Assembly: GCA_021234155.1 (NCBI GenBank)
Contig: JAJEKV010000025.1
Location: 13,706,283 to 13,770,282 of the forward strand
Reading direction: 5' to 3'
Source of the DNA: Isoetes taiwanensis
Lineage: Eukaryota; Streptophyta; Lycopodiopsida; Isoetales; Isoetaceae
Length of the DNA stretch: 64,000 nt
Shown here: piece after piece, positions 51,516 through 63,251 of the stretch
Layout of the letters: each line of letters opens with the position of its first letter
Position numbering within the stretch: position 1 is the stretch's first letter
Made by a program: the position numbers and the translations under genes
The notes under the pieces: generated by a model
The model's input: only the letters and a program-made list of their open reading frames with translations
Database searches by the model: none
What the model was told of the DNA's origin: nothing

Positions 51516-52476
51516 CTGTTGCATATCGTGCTTGTGATAAGCGTGCAGAAAGAGTTGCAAATTGCGGCCCAAAATGAGGCATAAATGACCAACAATATGC
51601 TCTGCAAATATTAAATGCCAACTATGCAACAGACTAGGCTCTGCAACAGACTAGGCAGACTAGGCTCTGCAAATATTAAATGCCCACTTCTATGCAACAG
51701 ACTAGGCTCTGCAAATATTAAATGCCCACTTCTTTAGACATGGCCACCTCAGAGGAAGAAGGCCAAGGAGGATTTTTTAGCTTGTGATACGCGTGCAGAA
51801 AGACACGTGAATTACAATGCTCTATTGACTCAGTCTATTGACTTAAAAACAATGCTCTATTGACTTAGGAGTGCCTCTAAGTTCTAAGAATGACAGAATG
51901 ACATAGAAGGATGAACACGAAAAGTGGCTTAAGAGAGTGAACTCTTCTCATTTTTCTTTTCATTAAAACTAGTAAAAAAGTCCAAAATAAAAGTCAAGGA
52001 CGTGTTAATATTTAAAGGTAAGATAAATATAATGCTATCTAAGCCCAAAATTTATATAAAAGTTCTAAATTTGTTCCCAATATGGCCAATATTTTAAGTA
52101 GGTAATTTTTTAGTCACTAAATAATAAGGTTCAAACTAATAAATGATTTGGCTTTGAGAGTGAATGCTAATTATGCAAAGATCCATTTCGTCCTCCATAA
52201 GCCATGTTATATTGGCCAAGGCTCAAAAAATAACAAAGCGTAAAGTGCAAAGAAAATGACTCTATGGAAGTTTCTTCAAAAGAAAATGACTCTAAAATGC
52301 TCTTAATGAGCTCTTAATGAGTGTAGGCCTTCTATGGAGAAGACAAGTCAATGAATGTCGACAAAGACCAAATATAGAAAAGAAGGTGTCGACAAAGACT
52401 ATCTACAGGAAAAAGAGATGCCCTCTAACATTATGCAAACTGGGGTCCTACAAAGTGTTAGGCATGATTTAATGTA

Positions 52477-52832
52477 GGGGCATGTTTGAGCCTAGATGGC
52501 ATGTTGGAGCCTAGATGGCATGTTTGAGCCACCTTGGCATGTTAGAGCCTAGGTGGCATGTTGGAAGCCGCATGGCATGTTCGAGCCACCTTGGTATGTT
52601 GGAGCCTTGGTGGCATGTTGGAACCTAAGTGGCGTGCTTGGGCCACCTTGGCAGCCTGCGTGTCATGTTTGAGCTGCCTTGGCATGTTTGAACCTAGGTG
52701 GCATGTTGGAACCCACGTGGCATGTGTGAGCCATCTTGGCATGTTGGAACCCATGCGGCATGTTTGAGCCACCTTGGCATGTTTGGGCCTAGGTGGCATG
52801 TTGGTGGCATGTTTGAGCCATCTTGGAGGGCA
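52477..52832. repeat. 19-bp minisatellite, array 8
   Basis: Best-preserved array: about 17 consecutive 19-bp units, with one longer unit (GCAGCCTGCGTGTCATG) in the middle. Confidence 0.95.
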
Positions 52833-54189
52833 ACCTTGCTACCCCCTTGGCCCCCTTGGTCCCTAGTGCCATGTTGCCTCTGGTAGCTTCGACCTTGCTA
52901 TGTAGGCTTATCTCTGTTTTGATATGCTGGAATTTTTTTCACATGTTGCTGCCTCCATGTTTAAATTTCCATAACTTTCTGAAACAGAGCAATTAGTTAC
53001 TAATTTATAATCATTTATCTTCAAAGAATCAGTTACGAATTTATTATTATCATTCACATTCAAAAAATCATAAGTAATGCATCTTTTGGCTTTGTTCTTT
53101 GATTTTTGCTATGTGTTTGCGTATTTGTTTCTTGGTCTAACTTGCACCCGAGATTTGTTGCACGTGAGGCGTCTTTTCTAACTGAATTTTTTACCATGGC
53201 AACCCCTACATTAGTGGAACCTTTGATTAGGTTTCCATTTGTTTCTAACGCTCTGTCTATTTACTGTGATTTTTTATGCTTTTTTGGTTGAAAAATCGTA
53301 AGTATTGCATATGTAAGCTTTTGGACCTGAATTTTTGCTTGTTGGTCTGCCATATCAAGTAAAAGTTTCAGGGAATTTGGCTAACGACAAATGGCTAATG
53401 TTTTGCAATTAGTTGCATTCTAATGGGTTTTTGCAATTTAGGTGGAATTTCTGCTTAATTGCACTTAATCATGGCCAAGAACTCCTGAATCAGCCTTATT
53501 TATGCCAAAGAACCCCTATATGCATGAAAGAACAAACTGCCATTCTTATAAACAGAAAATGCCCGGTTTGCTTTGCTGTCTTATAAAATTTTTCAAAGAA
53601 GATTCAGAAATGAAATGCATAGTTACGAGGTATTGTGGTTGAAACTCGAGCAATAGATGCATATGTGGAAGTCTTGGTGCCAGCAAATGCTATCGCAGGT
53701 CTAAATCCAAACTTTTTATCATGTACAGTTGTTGTCTCAACACAGCGTTTTGCCATTCTAATGGTATAGAATGCCAACTATGCAACAGACTAGGGCTCTG
53801 CAAATATTAAATGCCCAAGGAGGATTTCCTAGCTTGTGCAGAAACACTTGCGAATTGCGGCCCAAAATGAGGCATAAATGACCAACAATATGCTCTGCAA
53901 ATATTAAATGCCAACTATGCACAAATTAGGCTAGGCTCAAGAATTGAGACTAGTTAGGCTTGATAGACTAGGCTCGCAAATATTAAATGCCCACTTCTAT
54001 GCAAATGCACTAGGCTGCAAATATTAAATGCCCACTTCTTTAGACATGGCCACCTCAGAGGAAGAAGGCCAAGGAGGATTTTTTAGCTTGTGATATGCGT
54101 GCAAAAAGACACGTGAATTACAATCATGCTCTAAGTATTGACTCAGTCTATTGACTTAAAAACAATGCTCTATTGACTTAGGAGTGCCT

Positions 54190-54500
54190 CATACCCTTCA
54201 AAGTTGCCCAGCATATGATCAAATCCGGACGCTACTTAAAAACAATGCTGTTATTGACTTAGGAGATCGATGCGGATGGTAGGATCTAGGAGGTCATGGA
54301 CATGCGAGCTATGAATGACATAGAAGGACATGTACATACACATTTATTTCATGATGATGAGTGAACTGACATTCTTCTAAAGACATTGAATCCCTTGGAG
54401 GGCCAATTTTTCCATCGCCATAATAAGTTTCTTGGGCTAAATTTGTTCCCAATATTGGTGGATTGGACGATAAAAAAAACTACTATTCTATTCTATTTGC
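54190..54500 (+). mobile_element. Blended copy of the (CTATT)n-tailed element
   Basis: Fragments of 24177-24536 (CCCTTCAAAGTTGCCCA, CATTTATTTCATGATGATG, CTATTCTATTCTATT) are interleaved with module U text. Confidence 0.45.
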
Positions 54501-54871
54501 TGGAAAGAATGACTTTTGGCTTAAGCAATGAACAAACTAATAAATGAATGGCCAATATTGTCAATGCTCAAAATTATGCAGAATGCTAAGATCCAAAATT
54601 CATTTCGTCCTCCATAAGCCATGTTCGATCCTCCAACAAAGCGCGTAAGTAAGAAAATGACTCTATGGAAGTTTCTTCAAGCTGGTTAAAATACTCAGCT
54701 CTTAATGAGTGAACGTAGGCCTTCTAATCTCTTCACATGGGCGCAATGAATGTCGACAAAGACCAAATACAGAAAAGAAGGTGTCGACAAAGACTATCTA
54801 CAGCAAAAAGAGATGCCCTCTAACGTTATGCAAACTGGGGTCCTACAAAGTCTTAGGCAGGATTTAATGTA

Positions 54872-55205
54872 GGGGCATGTTGAGCCTAGGTGGCATGTTG
54901 GAGCCTAGATGGCATGTTTGAGCCACCTTGGCATGTTAGAGCCTAGGTGGCATGTTGGAGGCCGCATGGCATGTTTGAGCCACCTTGGCATGTTGGAGCC
55001 TTGGTGGCATGTTGGAACCTAAGTGGCGTGCTTGGGCCACCTTGGCAGCCTGCGTGTCATGTTTGAGCTGCCTTGGCATGTTGGAACCCACGTGGCATGT
55101 GTGAGCCTTCTTGGCATGTTGGAACCCATGCGGCATGTTTGAGCCACCTTGGCATGTTTGGGCCTAGGTGGCATGTTGGTGGCATGTTTGAGCCACCTTG
55201 GAGGG
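54872..55205. repeat. 19-bp minisatellite, array 9
   Basis: Clean repeat, about two units shorter than array 8. Confidence 0.95.
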
Positions 55206-55500
55206 CAACCTTGCTACCCCCCTTGGCCCCCTTGGTCCCTAGTGCCATGTTGCCTCTGGTAGCTTCGACCTTGCTATGTAGGCTTATCTCTGTTATGATA
55301 TGCTGGAATTTTTTTCACATGTTGCTGCCTCCATGGCTAAATTTCCATAACTTTCTGAAACAGAGCAATTAGTTACTAATTTATAATCATTTATCTTCAA
55401 AGAATCAGTTACGAATTTATTATTATCATTCACATTCAAAAATTCATAAGTAATTCATCTTTTGGCTTTGTTCTTTGATTTTTGCTATGTGTTATCTATG

Positions 55501-55735
55501 TTATTTTGTCATTTGTCTATTATAAAAGAGGATCTACATGTTGCGATTTTAAAATGTCTTTATGGTTTTACAAACGCTTTCTTTGTTCAAACTTGCTTAG
55601 GAGTCAAATTGACATGTATGATTTTCTTATTTTTGAATATTGCTACATGTTTTAAACATTGTAGGAAGAATGATAGAAAGAACGGTAGGAAAAATAGTAG
55701 GAAGTTGGGTAGGAAGAACGCCTGAATTAGTTGAC
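55501..55735 (+). repeat. 3' module tail
   Basis: Abrupt passage from module U into the last ~230 bp of the 3' module, with short blended stretches and the terminal GTAGGAAGAA repeats. Confidence 0.6.
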
Positions 55736-56325
55736 CTTATCACATGGCAATTTATCTAATTTCCTATGAATTTTTGCCTAGAATAGATAAACCATCATTC
55801 AATTAAATTGGGATTATGTCTTAATTTTGGGACAAATTAGCATATTCAAATTCACACATTTCACCTCAAAATTATGAAAACGTAATATCATGTTATTTAC
55901 AAAATAGTCAATATTTCACAATATAGCACCATATCATAAAAACGTGATAACAAAAATTTACATAGTTATTCAACTTTCTTCAAGCACCCCCAATGATATC
56001 ATAGCCTTCTTCCTGACATCCTGAGGTATTGTAATTCTCGCATTTCTAGCTGGAATAGTGTTTGGAGTCCATGAGTACAAAACACTTTCATAGTCTAGCC
56101 AAAGATCAGGATCACTCGGATTTCTCCTCCATCTCTTTGTCCAACAATCTGAGTACCTTTCTTTATCCGATACGTTGGTCAACTGATGCACTGGACACCA
56201 CCATTCCACCCGCACATGGTTGAAGTTAATGTTACCTTCTTCTTTGCAAATATCAGAGATAGTGAACCCCAACCACACTGGATATGTATCTAAATCTGCT
56301 GGCTTTACTACCACAAATTGGTGGC
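55736..56325 (-). mobile_element. Module T, best copy
   Basis: Runs from the ATGGCAATTTATCTAATTTC region to the breakpoint at GGCATTCAACG shared with exon 1. The minus strand carries the open frame at 55970-56314. Placed head-on to the gene copies, it replaces their promoter and signal peptide. Confidence 0.65.
55970..56314 (-). pseudogene. Transposon-like protein C-terminal fragment
   Basis: 114-residue open frame with VEWWCPVHQ, DCWTKRWRRNPSDPDLWLDY and VLYSWTPN, ending in a stop. The W/C-rich pattern and repeated occurrence resemble C-terminal regions of plant transposon-encoded proteins, but I cannot name the family. The N-terminal part is missing: the upstream side ends at the exon 1 breakpoint. 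Confidence 0.4.
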
Positions 56326-57355
56326 ATTCAACGTGTCAGAGATTGAACCGCTAAGTAAGTCTAAAAGTGTGGTTAGATAGAGCAAAGTTAAAGAATGTTA
56401 TAACATTTCAATTGGTTTGTTTGTTGCAGAGGGAGAAGGTTGTATGGTGGACTCAAAAGCCTGCTTTGCTGATTTATTGTACAGGGGATTTGGAGTGCAC
56501 CCTTATTTGTGCCCGGACGGGTTCGAAAAGGATGGGCAGACGCAGATGTGTTTCAGCCGCTGCAATGTTAGTTACAGTGGAGTAGGAGATCTGTGCGTTT
56601 CGAACTGCCCTCCCGGATTTTCCACCACCGGAGATTTCTGCACCAAAATGTGGGCCAAAAATGTGGGCAAAACGGATCTAAAGACATTGGAGTAAGGCCA
56701 ATCCATCCATGCCATAAATGGCTGTTTTTTTACAATGCACGGATCTAGATAGATGGTATTTTAAAGACATTGTCAATCGTCAATTGATTTAAATCAATTT
56801 GTCAATTGTCAATTTCTAGACTAAGAAAGATCAATCAATTATTAGTTAGTGAGTGGGTGCAACTACTCTAGACTAAGAAAAATCAATCAATCAATTATTA
56901 GTTAGTGATCGACTTCCACACCATACCACTTTGGCGCCATCCTATTACTTAGTAAGCTTATATCCTTATCCCCCACATCCCTTAGGACATATGACGACGC
57001 TTACCACATATGGCTTACTATGATATAGACTCATCATGCTTTTTTTTGTCGTGATTTGATTCGTGATGACGGATTATGCTACCCTAATGCCCCAAGGGGT
57101 ACATTGGAATGGGCCCAATGTCGGGGAGAGATTCACAAACCCATGTAAGTGGAGTCCATTTCTATATGCCACGGAGGACATCACATGTGCAATGGTGAAG
57201 GAACACCTGGCCCCTCCATAAAGGAAAAATTGGAAAAAATGGTCGTCTTGCTACTTTGTTGGGATCTACAAGATACCAAGTCTTTATTATGGATGGAGGC
57301 TGCAAGGATTTGCAAGAATAATATGTCCAAGGTAATAGAATGCCATCAATTTTGA
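56326..57355 (+). pseudogene. Cysteine-rich secreted protein gene, damaged copy G
   Basis: Exon 1 remnant 56326-56353 with donor; exon 2 from 56430 after an intact TTGCAG acceptor. Exon 2 is open for about 75 codons and very close to the intact protein (LLYRGFGVHPYLCPDGF, CFSRCNVSYSGVG, CPPGFSTTGDFC). At about 56655 it skips the CCC-CC cluster and loses the rest. Exon 3 (about 57055-57355) is blended with other repeat text. No signal peptide. Confidence 0.75.
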
Positions 57356-59339
57356 TTTTGCAACTTTTCACATTGCTAAAACCTAAGATTTCAACCCAAA
57401 TGCTACTATTCAAATGGATGTCTCACATCAAACTTCTAATATTGGAAACATGATTTAGTTTTTTGGAAATGGTCCAGTTCAACCCAACCAATCACTGAAA
57501 GTAGTAGTCTTTTTATTTTAGAAAAGTATGCAACCCTCCTAAACCCAACAAGTCACTAGAGACTTTCTTCAATCATGAGCGCCAACACTAAAGAAGACGT
57601 ATTTCATTGGTCTCATATGACTTGGGATCTATAATAAACATCTACTCAATATCTATGTTATTTAGTCGTTTGGGACCTATAATAAACATCTACTCATATC
57701 GATTTTACTTAAAAATGCAAAAATTCATGCCTTTGCAAATGTTAAATCAAATGGTGTGTGTATGATGGATAATTTTGGAAAGACATGTTTTAAACATAGA
57801 AAGAAATTTATCGAGGTTCAGAGTCTTCCATTTGACAATAACGCCAAGGTTGAACCCACTATTAACGCCCAACCTCGTGTCATCAATTTTATGTAGCAAT
57901 TCATGTATTTGTAGTTGTGTAGTTGTATTAACTTTCAATCTAGTGTCAACAATTTATGCTTAGAACAATTCAAAACTCAGAAGTTTTGGGGTTGCGGTGT
58001 ATTTAAAGGGTTGCAGAACATTTAAGAGACTAGAATAGAAAATGAAATAGTATTTTAACTTTCCACTTGAGAATTAGTTGGTTACACAATTGGAGGTTAT
58101 TCCATGAGACAATTGAGCCAAGAAGACCCAAAAAATTAGGGACAATACCTTGTTCTAGCTCTAATTAGCTACTCAACAAATCTTGGATTGGTAACTATAA
58201 GGTAATGCATATAGATATTTGAGCTCTCTACAACTTAAGTAACATTCCACGTGAATCTTTATGCACATCTCATCAAATGCATTTTACGCTTTTACTTCAT
58301 TATTGAAACTAGATCAAATGGCAAATACATTCTCTATATTGAAAAAAAATGACGCATGAAGCCTCATAGACAAAGTTGTATCACACGTTTACCATAATAC
58401 ATTTGCTTAGTAAGCAATGTCTGGGATGGAATGCTTTGCACTAACCTAGAGCATGCAAGCTAATGGAGAAGACAAGTCACTTCCACTCTCACATCTCCAC
58501 TTCTACCATGGCGCAACTCTGAAAAAGAACTATCCATCTTTGTCTTGGTAACACTATGGCACTAGTCCTTAGGGTTCATCAAATGTCTTGTTAATTTTAA
58601 GACCACATTTGGAGCAATGATTTGATAAGATTTATATTGGCATATCTAATAAGCTTCATTAGCTTAAGAGTACTAATATTGACACCCAAGTTTTATGGTG
58701 AGAAGATGATTTTGGGGTTGTTTAACATTCTTATTTAATAAATGTTGTATATCAATACATGGATTTGTATGACTATAAACTTTCTCATAAAAGATTTAGG
58801 AGATTGGAAATAGGAGGTTAGCATATTTATATTTGCCTTCGAATGGCTAGAACTTAAGTTGTTTATGATTTATAAGTTCTTTGTCCATGCAAATTATCAA
58901 ATCTCCTTTCACCTCTTTAATGAAAGAATTTTTGCATTTGATAACAAAATCCCATATTTGACAAAGGCCAATCAAGTTTCCTATAAACTTTTAAAATATT
59001 CAGCATGAATATGTGTCTATTCGAAAAAGAGGATCTACATATGATTGCGCTAATGCTCCGAAAATGTCGTTTGATGTTATGGTTTTACAAACGCTTAATT
59101 TTGTTCAAACATTTTGCTTAGGAGTCGCCATGATTTTTTAATATAACAATGACACTTAGGAGGTACCATTAGGGATTATGCTACCACAAACCAACATTTA
59201 ACACATATTAATTAAAATCGCCCTTAAATTGGTTTGGGAAGAGAATCACAAATATGGATTTCCAAAAGTCCATTTCCATTTCTAAATTGCCACGGACTAT
59301 ATCACATTCTTTAAAATTAGTATAGTATTTTGCAATCCA
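57356..59339. repeat. Blended 3' module and element X
   Basis: The backbone follows the 3' module, but fragments of element X (for example CCATTTGACAATAACG, AAATTCATGCCTTTG, TTTAACACATATTA) are inserted at colinear positions. No gene is supportable. Confidence 0.65.
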
Positions 59340-59655
59340 TAAAAGGATTGCAAAATATACCGTCTTCTTGCTTTTTGGGATCTACAAAGAGGATCGCTAT
59401 GTTTTACCATCTTGGAATAAAGGGCAAGGATTGCCCAGAATAATATGCTCCAAGGTGCGAATGCCATCAATATGATTATGCAACTGACCAATGCTAAAAT
59501 GTGCAACCCAAATGCTCCTCCAATGTGTCTCATGCAAACTTCTAATATTGGAAACATCAGAAGTATCCAGAAGCATTATGGAAACCAAGTTCAACCCAAA
59601 CAATCACTGAAAGTAATAGTGCTACCGAAACTTCCACAGAAACCCAACAAGTGTG
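59340..59655 (+). pseudogene. Cysteine-rich gene exon 3 fragment, copy H
   Basis: Starts in the GLQNG-equivalent region, then is clean from about 59425. An open frame (59445-59711) holds MLQGANAIN, CNPNAPPMCLMQTSNIGNI, then shifts frame. The 5' half of exon 3 is missing or blended with X. Confidence 0.7.
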
Positions 59656-60898
59656 ACAGGAGTGTTAGCGCCAACACTATCCTTGACAGGGATGAATTTG
59701 ACTTATTATAGGCCTATGATGTATTTCATTCGGTCTCATATGACTTGGGATCTATAATAAACATCTACTCAATATCTATGTTATTTAGTCGTTTGGGACC
59801 CCTTAAATGTTAAATCAAATGGTGTATGTATCTTGATTTTTGGAAAGAAAGACATACAAAACATACAAGAAATTTATCACCTTCTAAACCTCGTGGGGTT
59901 GAACCCAAGGACGCCCAACCTCGTCAAGGTCGCAATTTATGTAGCAATTCATGTATTTGTAGTTGTGGAGTTGTATTAACATTCAATCTAGTGTCAAGAA
60001 TTTATGTAGCAATTCAATGATTCAGAAGTTGTGGAGTTGCGGTGTATTTCACTTAAGAGACTAGAATAGAAAATGAAATAGTATTTTAACGTCCACTTGA
60101 GAATTAGTTGGTTACACAATTGGAGGCAATACGAGACAATTGAACTGACCTGATGCCGGGACAATATCTTGTTCTAGCTCTAATTAGCTACTCTCAACTG
60201 GCCGATTGGTAACTTAGGTAATGCATATACTATCTCTCTGCAACTTAAATATTCCACGTGAATCTAAGCAGATATCTCATCAAATGTGTTTACGTTTTGC
60301 TTCATTATTGAAACTGGATCAAATGGCAAATACATTCTCTATATTGAAAAAAAATGACGCATGAACCCTCATAGACAAAGTTGTACAATACATTTGCTTA
60401 GTAAGCAATGTCAGATGGAATGCTCTGCACTAACCTAGAGCATGCAAGCTAATGGAGAAGACAAGTCACTTCCGCACTCACATCTCCACTCTCCTGCAAC
60501 AAAAGAAGTATCCATATTACTTGTCTTGGTAACACTATGGCACTGGTCCTTAGCAGGACGTCTTGTTAATTTTTAAGACCACATTTCGCAATGATTTGAT
60601 AAGATTTATGTTGGCATATCTAAGAAGCTTCTTAACTTAAGAGTACTAATATTGACACCCAAGTTTTCTGGTGAGAAGATGATTTGTGGGGGTTGTTTGA
60701 GTTTCCGTTGCAAGCCAGAATAAACTGTTGCATATCAATACATGGATTTGTATGACTAAAACTTTCTCATAAAAGATTTAGGAGATTGGAAATAGGAGGT
60801 TTAGCATCTTTGTCTTGCCCTTGAATGGCTAGAACATGAGTCTGAAAAGTGGCAAGTTCTATCTCCATAATTATCAACTTCTTCTTTCACCTCTTAGC
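59656..60898 (+). repeat. 3' module, shortened
   Basis: Starts with AATAAA (about 59755) and runs to CACCTCTTAGCTA at 60898, where it is fused to exon 3 of copy I. Confidence 0.75.
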
Positions 60899-61302
60899 TA
60901 CCCCGAATGCCCCACTGGGTACATTGGAAAGGGCCCAATGTGCTGGGAAGAGAATCACAACTATGGATTTCAGTGTAGTCCATTTCTATATGCCATGGAG
61001 AAAAGCACATGTGAAATGGTGAAGCAACACCTCCCTTCCATAAAGGAAGGATTGCAAAATGGCTGTCTTGCTGCTTTGTTGGGATCTACAGTATTACCAG
61101 TGCTGACCATGGAGGAGGCTGCAAGGATTTGCGAGGATAATATGCTCCAAGGTGTGAATGCCATCAATACGATTATGCAACTGACCAATGCTAAAATCTG
61201 CAACCCAAATGCTCCTACAATGTGTCTCATGCAAACTTCTAATATTGGAAACATCCGAAGTATCACTGAAAGCACCGGAAGTTCAACCCAAACAATCACT
61301 TA
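60899..61302 (+). pseudogene. Exon 3 fused to a 3' module, copy I
   Basis: Clean exon 3 from YPECPTGYIGKGPMCW to SSTQTIT and a stop; no exon 1 or 2. The preceding 3' module and exon 3 share GCTA at the joint, which suggests a microhomology-mediated deletion. The frame is open upstream to an ATG at 60836, but no signal peptide or promoter is evident. It differs from the intact gene mainly around EENHNYGFQ and AMEKSTCEM. Confidence 0.8.
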
Positions 61303-63243
61303 AAGTATTAGTGCTACCGACAGAAAGTAGCAGTTTCACCTAAACCCAACAAGTCACTAGAGACTTTGACAGGAGTGTTAGCGCCAACACTATCCTTGAC
61401 AGGGATGAATTTGACTTATTATAGGCCCTATGACGTATTTCATTCGGTCTCATATGACTTGGGATCTATAATAAACATCTACTCAATATCTATGTTATGT
61501 AGTCGTTTGGGACCTATAATAAACATCTACTCATATCGATTTTACTTAGTCACGATCGTCATGTCTTGCAAATGTTAAATCAAATGGTGTATGTATGCTG
61601 TATTTTTTGGAAAGACATGTTTTAAACATACAAGAAATTTATCGCGGCGGCCAAGGCCGTCGCGAACATTTCTTCAGTTCTAAACCTGTGGGGTTGAAAC
61701 CCACTATTAACGTCCAACCTCGTGTCGGCAATTTATGTAGCAATTCATGTATTTGTAGGTGTGGAGTTGTATTAACATTCAATCTAGTGTCAGCAATTTA
61801 TGTAGCAATTCACGTATCTGTAATTGTGGAGTTGCAGGTATTTCACTTAAGAGACTAGAATAGAAAATGAAATAGGGCAAAAGTATGCTGGTGGGGTGCA
61901 AAAGCACGCGTCCGGACGCATGCTTTTAGCACCCTATTGGAAAGTGCAAACCGCTGAAAGTGCCGGGTGCAAAGTCGGAAAGTCTTTGGGTGCCGGAAAG
62001 TACCGGAAAGTCTTTGAGTCTTTGGGTCCGCGCCGTCGCGTTTATTTGTAACCCACCAGCATACTTTTGCCCAATAGTATTTTAACGTCCACTTGAGAAT
62101 TAGTTGGTTACACAATTGGAGGCAATACGAGACAATTGAACTGACCTGATGCCGGGACAATAGCTTGTTCTAGCTCTAATTCGCTACTCTCAACTGGCCG
62201 ATTGGTAACTTAGGTAATGCATATACTATCTCTCTGCAACTTAAGTAACATTCCACGTGAATCTAAGCAGACATCTCATCAAATGTGTTTACGTTTTGCT
62301 TCATTATTGAAACTGGATCAAATGGCAAATACATTCTCTATATTGAAAAAAATGACGCATGAAGCCTCATAGACAAAGTTGTATCACACTTTTACAATAC
62401 ATTTGCTTAGTAAACAATGTCAGATGGAATGCGCTGCACTAACCTAGAGCATGCAAGCTAATGGAGAAGACAAGTCACTTCCACACTCACATCTCCACTC
62501 TCCTGCAACAAAAGAACTATCCATATTACTTGTCTTGGTAACACTATGGCACTGGTCCTTAGCAGGGCATCTTGTTAATTTTTAAGACCACATTTCGCAA
62601 TAATTTGATAAGATTTATATTGCATATCTAAGAAGCTTCTTAGCTTAAGAGTACTAATATTGACACCCAAGTTTTATGGTGAGAAGATGATTTGCGGGGC
62701 TTGTTTGAGTTTCCGTTGCAAGCCAGAATAAACTGTTGCATATCAATACATGGATTTATATGACTAAAACTTTCTCATAAAAGATTTAGGAGATTGGAAA
62801 TAGGAGGTTAGCATCTTTGTCTTGCCCTCGAATGGCTAGAACATGAGTCTGAAAAGTGGCAAGTTCTATCTCCATAATTATCAACTTCTCCTTTCACCTC
62901 TTAGCTAAAAGAATTTTGCATTTGATAACAAATGTGCATATTTGACAAAGGCCAATCAAGTTTCCTATAAAATTTAAAATATTCAGCATGAATATGTGTC
63001 TATTATAAAAGAGGATCTACATGTTGCAACCCCGGAAAATGTCCTTTATGGTTTTACAAATGCTTTCTTTTGTTCAAACTTGCTTAGGAGTCGCCATGAT
63101 TGACACCGGAGTGATTTTTTTCGGAGGTGAATATTGGTACACTCAGGTAGGAAGAATGATAGAATGGTAGGAAAAATAGTAGGAAGAAGGGTAGGAAGAA
63201 CGCCTGAATTAGTTGACCTTATCACATGGCAATTTATCTAATT
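61303..63243 (+). repeat. 3' module, clean, with MITE
   Basis: Full-length clean copy interrupted by the 198-bp MITE and ended by the LINE insertion. AATAAA motifs at about 61470 and 61519. Confidence 0.8.
61875..62072. mobile_element. 198-bp MITE
   Basis: Perfect 21-bp terminal inverted repeats starting GGGCAAAAGTATGCTGGTGG, flanked by AATA duplications (61871-61874, 62073-62076). The empty site GAAATAGTATTTT is seen in sister 3' modules (about 48131, 50845, 60075). The interior has a near-perfect 28-bp palindrome (about 61900-61927) and repeated GGAAAGT motifs. No coding capacity. A 4-bp non-TTAA duplication does not fit the common plant MITE groups; Sola-type elements are one family with 4-bp duplications. 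Confidence 0.9.
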
Positions 63244-63251
63244 TCCTATGA

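Larger units (their letters stand above)
51516..55500. repeat. Module U, nearly two units
   Basis: A unit landmark lies at about 52415 and a second at about 54805. Blended text occurs at 51930-52330 and 54185-54600. The 52350-53900 part is clean and nearly identical to 43860-45180. Confidence 0.75.
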
